From Zygnema cylindricum (Eukaryota > Streptophyta > Zygnematophyceae > Zygnematales > Zygnemataceae), in the NCBI GenBank assembly GCA_037447655.1, contig JBBHKE010000003.1:1-34385 (forward strand): a stretch of 34,385 nucleotides of DNA. Direction: 5' to 3'. A program made the translations under genes and the position numbers. Under the pieces are notes generated by a model. The model searched no databases. It had not been told where the DNA came from and worked only from the letters and a program-made list of their open reading frames with translations. Position 1 is the first letter of the stretch. Each line of letters begins with the position of its first letter. This document shows positions 1-10,531 of the stretch, piece after piece.

Positions 1-49
1 ACTCCGGTGTCCATGGACGAGGCCATGTCCACGCAAAAGGCACCGGAGT
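1..49. repeat. Short inverted repeat at window edge
   Basis: Bases 1-9 (ACTCCGGTG) are the exact reverse complement of 41-49 (CACCGGAGT), with a 31-base spacer that itself contains the palindrome GTCCATGGAC. It could form a hairpin, but the left edge of the window hides any longer structure. Function unknown. Confidence 0.4.
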
Positions 50-633
50 TAGTGTGTATAGTTTTGCCCAACGGAAAAAGCAAAGGCGCTAGATTTAGAT
101 CCTAAATATCAAGGGAGTCTATGTTCGAGTCTTCCCCCCAGCTGTGGGAAGAGGACGAAGAGACAGATGATGTAGATCTAAATGTGGTTGTAGTACTAGA
201 TCTAGCGCCGAGTGAACCCGTAAGTTGAGACTGGGCAGTATGACTTGGGAACTAGACAAGAGGTGAGCCGACGGGAATCAAATCATGGTCGGGTCCATGG
301 TAAAGACTTGAGCTTCTAGTTGTACCAGCCGGAAACTGAAAATTGTTTTAGTCTCTTGGCATGTAAACACATATTTATCCTATTCGAATGCAACTAGATG
401 CTGGACCCTACTCAAGGTCTGAGTGCAAATGCCCAATGCTAGATCTACTAAACAAACCACACAGGAAGTCTACAAATTCACACAAACAGGCACCCCTCTA
501 ACGATTGGATCTATTTTGTATCACCGAGTTAGTCTAAACGTGAACCCCCCTAACAAGGTTGTTCACAGCCATATCTAAGCAAACCACGATAAGTCACGTC
601 AAGCCACACCAAGCAAAACCATGTCGCTTATGC
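50..633. other. No recognisable gene
   Basis: Apart from the tiny acidic frame described separately, I see no coding structure, RNA gene or clear transposon end here. The sequence becomes CA- and AAG-rich toward the tandem repeat that follows. Confidence 0.5.
121..228 (+). CDS. Tiny acidic ORF, unrecognised (35 codons)
   Basis: An ATG-to-TGA frame encodes 35 residues, with an acidic core (EEDEETDD) followed by a valine-rich stretch (NVVVV). There is an in-frame stop shortly upstream. I recognise no family. It may be the frayed tail of a transposon reading frame or pure chance; I list it only because the frame is compositionally coherent and nothing else codes nearby. Confidence 0.12.
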   Translation: MFESSPQLWEEDEETDDVDLNVVVVLDLAPSEPVS

Positions 634-838
634 AAGGCCACTTGTGGCCAGATTTAATAAAGCAGGAAACTATTAAAGGCCCACAAGGCCAGATGTAATA
701 AAACAAGAAACTGTTCAAGGCCGAAAGGGCCAGATCTATTTAAACAAGAACCTATTCAGGGCCAACAAGGCCAGATGTAAACAAGCAGCTGCTATCCAAG
801 ACTAACATGGTCAGATTTAAAGAAAATGCAACAACAAT
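634..838. repeat. Tandem repeat, about 5 units of ~41 bp
   Basis: Units start near 634, 676, 717, 758 and 798, spaced 40-42 bp. Each has the pattern AAGGCC, a short spacer, GGCCAGATnTA, then an A-rich stretch with a form of CAAGAAACTATTC. The GGCC spacer GGCC core is itself a small inverted repeat. Units diverge progressively, and the last has lost most GGCC motifs, so this is an ageing minisatellite. Confidence 0.75.
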
Positions 839-2880
839 GTCCTATGCGGAAAGAAAGGCACAGCCTTCGGTCGGATCCTAATCCCTCTAAGTGACCGCGC
901 TTAACGACCTATCTTGCGCCTGCAACCACAAGGACCCGACTACTCACCTGGAGCGATAGTATCCAGTATGATACCGAGAATGTCTCCCACTGATGCTCCA
1001 ACTCTCCCTCCAATTCCAAATTGTCGGAAAAGGTCACAACTCAAATACTAACGTAGTTTGTACCCTATTAGGGTACGCGCATTAGTGTTATGCCACGCTC
1101 TACCCGTCTATAAAGTTGCGATAATTCTATGTTAAATTCGTGTAACCAACTATATATACTATTATATATTTTGAGGTGTTTTTATTCATAAGTTTTAAAG
1201 TTTTCTAGGTGTTGTGAGTGGGTTAATCCGGTAGGGAGAAAGAAGAGAAAACGATACCTAACACTCCTGTAATCTCAAATTCAACAACTCAAAAATAATC
1301 TAGACAACAAATGAAATGAAAACCAAGTATAACCGATTTTTATTTTTTTTTAGTTACAAAATCAAATTAAGAACGGGATATTTGCGACAATAGCCACTAG
1401 GCCTTGGAGTTTTTCAATATCCCCTACAGGAGTCCAACCAGCGGACCAGAACCCTTCCTTAACTGGAGGAAGGAGCCGAGATAGCCGCTTCTCCCACAAA
1501 GCCAGACAGGACGAGAGCTAGCCTGTACAGTCAGCGCACTGACAGCAAGAAAGCACAAAGTCTACAAAACAAGTCGCACACCACAGCAAGTAGACAACAG
1601 TCTGGAGGGAAACCTTGCAGGCCGGCTTGCGCCAGTAGATTATGTAAGGACTTGTTACAAGAGAGAATATGGAGCTCAGAGACAGTTCACCAGCATCAAA
1701 CTATGGGCCTTTTTAGAAACCCTAACTCGAAACTAGCCTGTCACTAAAATACTTAGATGAAACCCTGTGACATTCTTAGATGACACCCTAACTATCAAAC
1801 AGTTCGACAAATCCTGAGAAAAACGCCTACCAGAAAAGGACAAACTTCCAATGTTGGATTCCCGTTCTTAATTTGCAACTGTTTCTAAAATGTCAAATGG
1901 CATTTATCCTATGCTTTCGCTAACCGTACAGCCACACTAATTCCTATATGTCTCTGAGCATACAGGTTTCTATGAAACGCTGCCAGTTTCTAGAGACGAC
2001 CGCTACATGGCCGCCTCGGAATGCCTTACATCTACACCTCGAGGATGAAAACCCTCCCTAAGCTAAGCAAAAATAATGCATGAACCTCCGAGGGTTCATG
2101 ACTTCAGACATCTGTTAGGTTTGGAGCCGTTTGAGTTCCTGACATCCGATGCCGTATCGCAGTCTAGTTCCACGCTGATTCCACATCGTGTTCCCACTGT
2201 GCCGTACGTGAGTATAATCCAGTCTTTGTCCTGTCCGTATCTCAAGCTGTACTCTCGGATATGAACCTGTCATGTCACCTATACGTCAATTAGTATATGA
2301 CTAAGTAATAATACCGGCCGGCGTCTTACGGCATGACATAATGTAATAATGTTTTGTAGTCGAATATAAAAAAAAAAGATGTCATATTCCTACGTCTCTA
2401 GATTTATCAAAAACCATTTTTTTGGAGCTCGAACTCCTGCAAAAAATAGGCGACAAACACTATTAATTCAATAATTCCCAACTGTCATAACGATAAAATA
2501 TTATGTTTATGAAAAAAATCCAGTATATATATTATCTCTAGAGGACAAGCTTAAAAGCTTCTTCTCGGGCTAATCCCAAAAAAAATAAAAAATAAATAAG
2601 TTGAAAACTTTTAATTAACCTTCACGCGTTTCAAATAGTTCGACCACCTATTTAAGAGTTTCTACAACAATTTTTCAGTTTCTTATTAACCAACTTTTCG
2701 TTTTATGTATTTATTTACTTATTTGTTTTTCTTCTTTTTGTAATTCCTTACCTCCTATTCGCCCATTCCCTCCACTATTGGCGCTAAATTTGAACGGCCG
2801 ATTCTCCGTTCCATGGAGGCCGTTTCCGTTAACGGAATCAAATTTTTGTCACTGCACTCGTGAGAATTTTAGGGTTTTGT
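839..2880. other. Gene-free stretch with a spaced 15-bp inverted repeat
   Basis: No protein or RNA gene is recognisable. The one structural feature is a perfect 15-bp inverted repeat, AAATTAAGAACGGGA at 1364-1378 and its reverse complement at 1860-1874, about 480 bp apart, with weaker flanking similarity. That could be the termini of a small DNA transposon. The part from about 2340 on is AT-rich with homopolymer runs. Confidence 0.4.
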
Positions 2881-3613
2881 AAGATCCAGTTCGACCGGAA
2901 AATTTTAATTAATTTAAGTAAAACAAGCCTTGACATCAAAAAAATATCAATCCATTTCTAGAAATGTATTTTTCAACTTTTACTATTCGATTCAATTGGG
3001 TTTCAATTTAAAATTAAACAATCTTACCTAAGTTTTAAACAATATAGCTTCTTAACCTCATAAGATCCTCTTCGACCAAATTTTGATTAATAGAAGTCAA
3101 AATAGCCTCAAATTGTTTCAAGTTTTCTCCATATCTAGTTTTTTCAACCTTGTAATAAGCCCATTCCACCGATTTTTTGACTAAGAATGAAAAAAACTAA
3201 CCTCAAGGTTTTAACAATGTAGCTTTTTAATCTTATAAGATCCCGTTCGACCAAGTTTTTGATTAATAAAAGTCAAAATACCCACAAATTTTTTAAAGTT
3301 TTCACGATCTCTAGTTTTTTCAACCTTATAATATCCGATTCAACCGGTTTTTTGAATAAGAAGAAAAAAACTTACCTCAAGTTTCTAATAATGTAGCTTT
3401 TTAACCTTTTAAGATCCGGATCGACTGAGTTTTTGATTAATAAAAGTCAAAATACCCTCACATTGTGTCAAGTCTTTATAAATATGTTGTGTTTTCAACC
3501 TTATAATATCCGATTCCACCGGTTTTTTGAATAAGAACGAAAAAAACTTACCTCAAATTTTTAATAATGTAGCTTTTTAACCTTATAAGATCCGGTTCGA
3601 CCGAGTTTTCGAT
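2881..3613. repeat. ~175-bp tandem array carrying exon-end and splice-donor copies
   Basis: Units recur with AAGATCC starting at 2881, 3062, 3237, 3411 and 3587 (spacings 181, 175, 174, 176). The rightmost copy overlaps the 3' end of the last visible TPR exon. On the minus strand the units at 3375 and 3201 keep a readable counterpart of that exon's final ~25 codons, followed by a donor-like site. The donors are GAG|GTAAG at 3551 and 3375, GAG|GTTAG at 3201 and TTAG|GTAAG at 3027. The fourth unit has a one-base loss that breaks the frame. This looks like duplication of a segment spanning the exon-intron boundary. Confidence 0.75.
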
Positions 3614-3787
3614 TAATTTAAGAGCTCTATCTCGAAGTTCTCTTGCAGCGTGAATCCTTCCGAGCTCTTTCTCTATGGACGCCATGTGGACCAATGAGAG
3701 AGAGAGGCCCGGATTCTTCTCTCCCACTACCTCCTCTCTCAACTCTAAAGCTTGTCGCCACCTGTCAAAAGCTCGGATATGATCTCC
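3548..3787 (-). CDS. TPR protein, downstream exon (C-terminal helices)
   Basis: The intron acceptor (TTGCCAG|GGAG, AG at 3789-3788) opens an exon that continues phase 0 from the large exon upstream. Its first 55-60 residues complete a TPR helix pair of the kinesin-light-chain/nephrocystin type. Landmarks are GDHIRAFDRWRQALELREE, then NPGLSLSLVHMA and a helix with the small-residue pattern LGRIHAARELRDRAL. The last 20 or so residues match the tandem array downstream. Coding can end at the TAA at 3550-3548, or the exon can end at 3552, where the same bases form a strong donor (TTGAG|GTAAGT). I cannot tell which is used. No further exon is recognisable below 2881. Confidence 0.7.
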   Translation of the reverse strand, partial: GDHIRAFDRWRQALELREEVVGEKNPGLSLSLVHMASIEKELGRIHAARELRDRALKLIENSVEPDLIRLKSYIIKNLR

Positions 3788-4332
3788 CTGGCAATGTTTA
3801 CGAAAATATCAAAAGATTAGAATTCAAAAGTAGAAATTGTTTGCTTTTTACCAAAAAACGTCAATGTTCTTGACGACGACAAAACAATCCTTTCATTCTC
3901 CCACAAGAAGTACACTTATAACATGCATTTGTATGCATATATTAGAAAGACCTTTCTTCTATGAAGCACTATTACTGGACTTGGAAACAAAATCTTCACT
4001 AACCACAGTGCCATTTGCTTTAAATAGTTAATAATATTCGTCAGTTGTTCAGCCTCGCTCTCCCTCTCCCTGTCCCTCACCCTCTCTCTCTCCCTCCCCC
4101 TATCTCTCTCCCTCCCCCACAACACATTTAGGAAAAGTAGGATTTTGAGGGTCCAAGGTTTTCAGACTTTTCGTTTAGGCCACAATTTTTCGCTCTATTT
4201 GAATTAAAGAATTGAGAAGAAGTATTTAGGATGATTTAAAAATACTCGTTTTAATTCGTGTTATCAATAATGTACTTGTTAGTGTTTTTTGATCAGATTA
4301 TTTTTGCTAACAAAGTAAAAAAGTGGAGTTAC
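3788..4332 (-). other. Intron of the TPR gene (545 bp, phase 0)
   Basis: The minus-strand donor is TATAAG|GTAACT (GT at 4332-4331) and the acceptor is TTGCCAG|GG. Splicing joins two TPR-coding stretches without a frame change, in the middle of a helix pair. The intron contains a CT-rich (plus strand) simple repeat at about 4051-4117. Confidence 0.75.
4051..4117. repeat. CT-rich simple repeat
   Basis: Runs of CTCTCCCTCTCC and similar on the plus strand, inside the TPR intron, so GA-rich in the gene's own sense. Confidence 0.8.
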
Positions 4333-6049
4333 CTTATAAAATGCAACTTTTCCCAAAGCATCGAGAACAGTGGCCAATTGAAGTGGGAATAAAGCTTGCA
4401 AAGTCCTTAACAAAGTTTTTGCCCTATCCAAAAATATATTTGCTTCCTCCACTTTACCCACCAGCCACATAATACTCCCTCTCAACGCCAAAACATGTGC
4501 GAGCTCGGAACTTCTATCTTCTTTTAAACCTTCGAGAACTCTCTCTCTACTTTCTAAAATGTTATCAGCTTCTCCCAATTTCCCTCTCCGTATTAAAACA
4601 CAGGCCATAGTCAACGATCTCCCAGTCGATCGACTTTTTTTATCCTCCAAAACATTTTGATTCTCTGTTTTTTTCTCCAAATCAAGCAACATCCATTCCT
4701 CGATTTGTTTTTCCGACTCTTCGAGTTTTCCAAGAGTGTCATACAATCTCCCGAGTTTCCAAACCGCGACTTGATAAGTTTTCCCACATTTCATTCCCGA
4801 CTCTCTCACCATTTTTAGAGTCTCCTCTAACCTTTTCATCGCTAACTCTCCCAATTTTCTCGTCTCTTCTCCTGGTCGTCGAGTGAGGACATCCATGACT
4901 CCATAAACAGCCAGTCTCAACTGTTCTTTTAAAGGAAGAGGTTTTTTTTGTCGTTTCAAAATGACTCCTATCGCTTTTTTAATAACTTGTTCTGATTCGT
5001 CTCTCACATTTCCGTCAAAAGAAAGTCCTCCGAGACTTGAATTGCTCACATTTTGCCAGGTGGCGATCATTTGAGAAACTTCCGGAACTTGACTGAAAAA
5101 AACTTCCTCCGAAAAAATGCCACATGTCAGCTGGAAAACCTCGATAACTATTTCTAAATGAAAACAAACGTCGTCTAAAAGTGCATATTGGATAGTTAAT
5201 CCCCATCGAGTTTCTGATAAATCCCAATCCGTTTCCGGTAAAATTTTCTCTTGTAACTTCAAAACCACGTGATTGTGAGACATTGCTTGAGAACTCAAAG
5301 CAGGAATTTGCAGGTATATTTTTCCAATCGATTTTAGTGCGGATAAAACTAATAAACCGTCTCGGTCTACCGCTTGTAACTCGCCTTGAGGTCCCGTCAC
5401 ATCACGGTATCGAATTCTCGCAGCTAATTCTAAAGCTTCTTCTTCGAATAAATCGCATTCGTCAACCGCATCCGCAAGAGTTTTTAAACCTCCCTCGACT
5501 TCGTTTATTAAAATTACCGCCCAAGTTGCGAGTCCCAAAGGTCCATTTGCGAGATTTTCATCCATGGCTTCCAAACATTGTCTCCCTTCTTGGGCGGCTA
5601 ACATCTTATCTCCTCCTTTTCCAATAATTTCGACTTTCAAATGCCAAAAATACAGTCGAATGTCACCAATTATCGGACCCATTTCCAAAACTTGATTACA
5701 TATTTCGAGAACTTCCTCTGGTTTCCAAACGTCGACCGTGAATCTCACCATACTTAGTTCCACGTCGAGAACTTTTCCTAAAACTATCGGGTGAGTTTTT
5801 ACAAGTTCTTCTTTTCTTTCCCAAAGAGCCATGAAATGATCGACAGTTTCCATCGAACATTGAGTGTTTGCAATTGTTTTCAAAACGGCAACGGCCGCGG
5901 CTCCTCCAAAATCACGAGCTCGAGAAAAGTTTTGGAGGAGAGGATGAAAAACAATTAAATTTCGAGTTTTTTCTCTTTGAACCAACTGGAGCTTTAGGAG
6001 ACGAGCAATCGCGAGTTCGGAATCGTCGAGTTCGTTTGGATCGAGGCCT
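4333..6049 (-). CDS. TPR-repeat protein, large internal exon (572 codons; 5' end of gene not seen)
   Basis: One open exon encodes 572 residues. The frame is open upstream to a good 3' splice site at 6052-6050, a pyrimidine tract then CCGGCAG|AGG, so the true start codon probably lies in an exon I cannot identify. A shorter start at an internal Met (TQCSMETVDHFM region) is possible. The N-terminal half is helical with no motif I know; LFEEEALELAARIRYRD is typical of alpha-solenoids. The C-terminal half shows TPR-like helix pairs, including YQVAVWKLGRLYDTLGKLEE, SLTMACVLIRRGKLGEADN and LAHVLALRGSIMWLVGKVEE, then LATVLDALGKVAF running into the next exon. TPRs of this class are protein-protein scaffolds. 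I cannot name a partner, location or pathway. The frame is free of stops, unlike the surrounding transposons, so this is probably a living host gene. Confidence 0.75.
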
Positions 6050-6083
6050 CTGCCGGAAAAAAAGGAAAAAAATCATGAAAGAT

Positions 6084-6319
6084 TGAGATTGAGAGAGAGA
6101 GAGGAGGGGAAGGGAGGGAGAAAGGAGGGAGGGAGGGAGAGGGAGGGAGAGAAAAAGGGAGAGGGAGAGGGAGAGAGAGAAAGAGAATAAGAGAGAGAGG
6201 GAGAGAGGGAGAGGGAAAAAGAGAGGAGAGGTAGAGAGAGAGATGGAGTGGGGGAGGGACAATGAGAGGGAGAGAGGGCAGATTGGGAGGGAGGGAGGGA
6301 GGGAGGGAACGAGGGGGAG
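6084..6319. repeat. GA/CT microsatellite
   Basis: About 235 bp of GAGAGAGA, GGGAGGGA and related motifs on the plus strand. On the TPR gene's sense strand it is CT-rich and lies just upstream of the pyrimidine tract and acceptor of the large exon, so it is probably intronic. It abuts directly the gypsy fragment at 6320. Frames read through it give only Ser/Leu/Pro repeats. Confidence 0.9.
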
Positions 6320-6726
6320 GAATTTGCTCCTAAGTATAATGGACCATTTACTGTAATCCAGATGATATCGTCAGTTGCTGCCAAATTGGACTTTCTGCCT
6401 TCAATAATAATTCATCCAATGAAACACATTAGTCAATTGAGACCAGTACATCTTTGACCAACTAAAGGAGAATTGGAATTCGATCCCTCAATAATTATAG
6501 AACATGAGGTCAACAGATGGGTTATAAATTGGGCTCGTCAACGGTTTAAGGTTGGTAATACTGTATTCTAGCAAGTGCATTATCTAGGAAGGCCAAAAGA
6601 TGAATTTGACTTTAGAAGATAAATTTTTTGAGTTTTCACAAAGGTATTGGAGGGATTATAATATAGAAGTCCCATCTTGGGAATGAAAGGAGTTTTAACC
6701 GAGGTTAGTTGAAAATAAAGAGGGGA
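6320..6726 (+). pseudogene. Ty3/gypsy integrase C-terminus and probable chromodomain fragment
   Basis: Plus-strand translation begins FAPKYNGPFTVIQ, continues with VAAKLDF, and ends with HPMKHISQLRPVHL. This is the small beta-barrel end of plant gypsy integrases; compare LAPKFTRPFTFF in the complete chromovirus of this window. After a stop, a second frame gives IIEHEVNRWVINWARQRFKV and, past another stop, QVHYLGRPKDEFDF, which resembles a decayed chromodomain. A purine-rich tract (AAAGAGGGGA) then runs into TGACATAACAG at 6727, the pattern expected for a polypurine tract and 3' LTR start. Everything upstream (gag, protease, RT) is missing, the break being at the microsatellite. Confidence 0.6.
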
Positions 6727-9190
6727 TGACATAACAGTATTAGCGGATCAAACTTGTTCGTAAAGGGGTTTTGAGTTGTTAAAAATCATAGTTCAAAAGA
6801 AAGAGTTTTTATGGTACGCCTTTGGTCGGCGCCTTTATCGTAAGTTGTGTTATGGGTTTTTCATGTGATCTTCTTAGATCGCTACTTTGATCAGCGACCG
6901 TCCGATCGTCTAAATTTGACGGTGTAAATAAAAAAATTTGGTCCAAATGTTTTAATTGGTCCAAATAAGTTCGAATACAATATGGGTCTTTAGGTCATAT
7001 TGTATGTTTTGCATACAATAGGCATATTTTATGGGCCTACTTTCACCTACTTTTGAACTATGTTATGAATATAGAGAAATGAATTTGGTGGACGTCCGCG
7101 AAAGAATCGCACGTTTTGGAGGTGTATTTCAAAAGTTATAGCGATTGGTGTATTTAGACGACAGCGTATGGTCAAACTAACAAGTAGGTTTATTGAAACG
7201 GGTTAAGGGTCAAAAATTAGCCGCGGAATTTCAGGCGTAAGTTTGGAAAAGTACCAAACGAATCAATATGTCATTTATTACGCACGTCGGTTCGTTTCAT
7301 ACCATTTTAGTACGAAACGTCATTTTCACTTTATGGAATTTCGTAGGAAGTTTCAAGCGAAATTTGCGACCCACGTTCGTGCAAAGTCGCGTTTCGTTTT
7401 GGCGCGCACTTTTGCACATAAGTGTTACGCATTGAAACGTAGGGTTTGATTGGTTAGAAATGCTATGTAGTTAGTAAGAGATTTCGCACGTTTTTGTATT
7501 GTTTAGTCTGAGTCTTTGCTCATCAATGATTGGCCCAAGTAAAACCTGTTCAATGGAGCGTTGACTCTGGCGTGGCGGGTCCAGGGCGATGATGGATAAA
7601 TAGTGAAGTCTAAGAGGAGAGTAAACATCTTTCTTTTGGAAAATTTTGTGGGAATTTGACTGATCTTGGTCCTGAGCAAATAATACCAAATTGGAACAAT
7701 GGCATTTTTGCACTGAAATCTCTTACAAACTAAGTAGTGTTTTAGTAGTAAAGAGATAGAATTATTTAAGAGTGGAGAGAAGTGGAAATACTTTAATAAG
7801 AAGGGTTGAGTCACGAGGGCAAGAGACTAAGCTGATATTATGTGGACAAAAGCTTCTTCTAATTTAGAGTTTATTTCTTTAAATGGGTGTTTTCCAATGT
7901 GAATGTGTAGTTTTCTAATGTGTGGAATATGTGGTTGAAAATGGTTGTAGTAATGGGATTTTTTGAGAGGTAGGAGATCTTATTACAGGCACTGAACGAA
8001 AGAGTACGACATAGAGTAAACAACCTCATATTTTCCCTAATGGAACTTCAGCCTAAGTTTCTGGTGATTGTATATGTTGACGATGCACGTGATGTGTATA
8101 AATGTCAAAAATTTATGTTATCCCTTCTTATTTTTTGAAACCGCTTGTGACGTCACATGTCTTTGCGTGACATTGTACACGTATAGGTCTCAATGTTGAA
8201 ACCAAAGTCTTGTTGTACATCTGTCATAAAGATCTCCATGTGCCAAAGTAAGGTTTTTTTCTGTCGTTTTTTTGTAAATATACGAGCCGTACTACGTAAA
8301 TGTCAACCGAACAAAAAAATAGGAAAAATGAGAAGTACATTTCGCGTCATCGCCAAATTTAGGATATCTTACATGTTGTCATCTTGTGTTCTTCAACCCA
8401 CAACCACGCCAAAAAACATCATCTTCAAACGTTTTTTTAAAAGTCATGGACGTTGTGTTTTAAAACAAAGTATTTTCAAAAAACAAATAGTAACACGGAT
8501 TCTCATGTGTAAAATAATTTCCAAAAAATTCAAACGACTTCAATTGAAGGCGAAAGGTACACTATTCGTTATGTTTTGTCTGTTTCCATCCATCAAAATG
8601 CACAATTTGTTTTGTTTTGTCACATTTCGATCAATACAGATTTTTTCATTTCACGGGTGTGAAATTTACGATGCCGTTTCACGAAATCGAGAGAAATCTC
8701 TGAGGGCGCCCTAGCAAGTCGCACACGCCGCCTCTCTCACGTAGCCTCACATTCTCGCCTTAGTAACCTTCACTATTCATCATCCTTTCACGAGGCGACC
8801 CTACGCTGACCGGTGGGAAGCTGGAGAAAACAGTTGGAGTGACGTTTTCCGACCACTGCCAAAGAAATTCAAGCACCTTTTTTGCCATAAAATTTTGAAA
8901 ACCCACCATTATAATAGTTATGATTTTTTAACCCGGGTTACTGTAGATAAAATGTCAATTTTATTATGTTGTTTCATCTGAAAATTTTACCACGTTTTTA
9001 CAAGCTCAAAATTGCCAAAAAGAATTTCTAAATATTGTGCTTAATATTTGTTTTTTTTCGTCACTCTTAATCTACCGTTCAATCGGTTATTCTAAAACCA
9101 AATTATTATTATTATGATTTTTATTGTTGTTATTTGTTTGTTTTTCTCTATTATCTTTTTTTATTTAAACAAGAATGAAAAAAACTCGTG
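6727..9190. other. No gene seen; possible gypsy LTR start, AT-rich repeats
   Basis: The first bases could be the 3' LTR of the gypsy fragment, but no second copy exists in the window, so its extent cannot be set. Longer open frames here (for example 8193-8714) are lysine/phenylalanine-rich with no motif and look fortuitous. About 8065-8215 is a diverged copy of 22870-23015. I see no RNA gene. Confidence 0.5.
8065..8215 (+). repeat. Dispersed repeat, copy A
   Basis: It shares interrupted similarity with 22870-23015 in the same orientation. Examples are GTTGACGATG against GTCGACAATG, and TGTGACGTCACATGTCTTTGCGTGACATTGTA against the matching GTAACGTCATATGTGTTTGC and CATGACATCGTA. I recognise no family. 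Confidence 0.45.
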
Positions 9191-9197
9191 GAAACAG

Positions 9198-9266
9198 TAG
9201 TGTTGTGTATCGGCAAGAAATTTATCGCGATAACACCGATACCGATAGCTATCGTTTATCGAACAG
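9198..9266. repeat. CGATA-rich repeat flanking copia 1, possible DNA-transposon end
   Basis: It begins TAGTGTTGTGTATCGG and continues with palindromic TTATCGCGATAA and GATAGCTATCG. A related block starts at 33909. TAGTGTTGGGTATCGG-like ends followed by many CGAT words recall termini of plant hAT-type elements. That family assignment is a guess. The copia 1 LTR starts at its right edge. Confidence 0.3.
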
Positions 9267-10170
9267 TGAAATTCTGTGGTCTCCATTAACCCACAAAATT
9301 AGCAACCTATGTAAAGCCTCTAGGATAACATTTGCCCCTTTCACTTTCTCACTCAATAAGTGCCACCCAGGAACACAAATATTTTGACCACCCTCACTCG
9401 TGTGAGGACAAGACTCCCCTAAGTCAAACACAAAAAGAATCACTGAATTTGCTCCCCTGAGCAGTAAGTTATGGCTGGCCAAAGATGGCCTATAAATACA
9501 AAAGGTCAGCTAGAGAGAGGCGCCTCAAATACGCTAATTCCCTTAACTCCTACTCATAACTACCTACTACTCTACCCTAGGCCAATCAAAAGAGTGTATA
9601 GTAGAAGAAGGTACAGTGGCCGATTGTACTTCTTGTACGGCCATTGTACAACATGGCCTTTTGGTTGACACTTGTCAACTTGGGAGCCATCGCTCCACCT
9701 CCCATCTTTCCCAACGTCCAATGATGTGTCGCCAAGTGGCAAAGCGTGCCGCACTGTCCGGAAGCAGCGGAAGATTCATTCGGGTTTGGCGGGGGCGACG
9801 AAGGCCGTCCGATCATATATTTTACACGGCTAGATTCGCGTCCGCGAGCGTCATTTGACTATAGATGCCGTTTCGTCAATTTTGGTCTGTTTAAGTCATA
9901 GTGACGTTTCGATAACACTTTAATTAATAACCAAACCATATAGGTGTATCGTTTTGTTAACGCCTAAGTGGATAAGGCTTACATCTACACAGTACTCCGT
10001 AGACCCAGGTTCAAATCCTGCTAAAGGCAGCATTTTGGTAATCTATCAATCTGTCTGATTGCCTGTCTGCCTGTTTCTTTCTGACTATGGCGGCAGCTAT
10101 GGTGACTCTCTCCCTCTCTTTACTATAGAGTCTAAATTAAGAATTGAATATTAATTACTTCTTTTCAGCA
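9267..10170 (-). repeat. Copia 1 3' LTR
   Basis: About 904 bp, pairing with 21948-22853. On the minus strand it runs from TGCTGAAAAG to AATTTCA. It contains the conserved block around AGCCATAACTTA with GTGATTCTTTTTG, and an antisense tRNA-like unit at 9957-10036. Confidence 0.9.
9957..10036 (+). promoter_or_regulatory. tRNA-like Pol III unit inside copia 1 3' LTR (antisense)
   Basis: An A-box-like TAAGTGGATAAGG (9965-9977) and a B box GGTTCAAATCC (10008-10018, consensus GGTTCGANTCC) are spaced as in a tRNA gene. An imperfect T-arm (CCAGG/CCTGC) is present, and a TTTT run follows at 10033-10036. It lies 134-213 bp from the LTR's 5' end, opposite in sense to the element. No convincing acceptor stem, so this is not a functional tRNA gene. 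Confidence 0.55.
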
Positions 10171-10186
10171 CTCCCCTCAATTTTTA
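10171..10186 (-). other. Copia 1 polypurine tract
   Basis: On the minus strand AAATTGAGGGGAG abuts the 3' LTR start (TGCTGAAAAG). This is the expected plus-strand primer site. Confidence 0.7.
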
Positions 10187-10337
10187 GTCAACTTTTAATT
10201 TAAGTCCACAATTTTCTCTGCAAAATTTTAACTTAAGAGAAGGCACCGGTTTTGTCATCATGTCTGCAATCATCTCTTTATCACTTTTATGAACCAATTT
10301 ATTTATTTTATTTTCAACCTTCTCTCTGACGAAGCTT

Positions 10338-10531
10338 AATCTTATATCCATATGTTTAGCTTTGAAATGGTGTTTTGGATAAGCTGCAATAGAAATAGTT
10401 GCTTGATTATCACAAAAGACATTCTGAGTCCCATAATCTTATATCAATATGTTTAGCTTTCAAATGGTGTTTTGGATTAGCTGCAATAGAAATAGTTGCT
10501 TGATTATCACAAAAGACATTATGAGTCCCAG
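10338..10531. repeat. 97-bp tandem duplication in copia 1 RNase H
   Basis: Bases 10338-10434 are repeated at 10435-10531 with only a few differences, starting AATCTTATATC and ending TGAGTCCCA. The unit is not a multiple of three, so the duplication puts the distal RNase H end out of frame. Confidence 0.85.

Noticed and set aside
634-838. CRISPR-like array
   Set aside because: Units are adjacent and degenerate with no unique spacers, and the genome is a plant's.
2076-2264. A 62-codon plus-strand frame
   Set aside because: No motif, no splice or promoter context, and ordinary for chance.
5912-6384. Long Ser/Leu/Pro-rich frames on the minus strand
   Set aside because: They are translations of the GA/CT microsatellite.
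8193-8714. A 173-codon plus-strand open frame
   Set aside because: Lys/Phe/Ser-rich product with no motif, in AT-rich sequence with overlapping repeats; length is within chance for this composition.
9957-10036. A true tRNA gene
   Set aside because: The anticodon loop is the wrong size and no acceptor stem pairs; it is repeated within LTRs, so it is kept only as a tRNA-like promoter unit.
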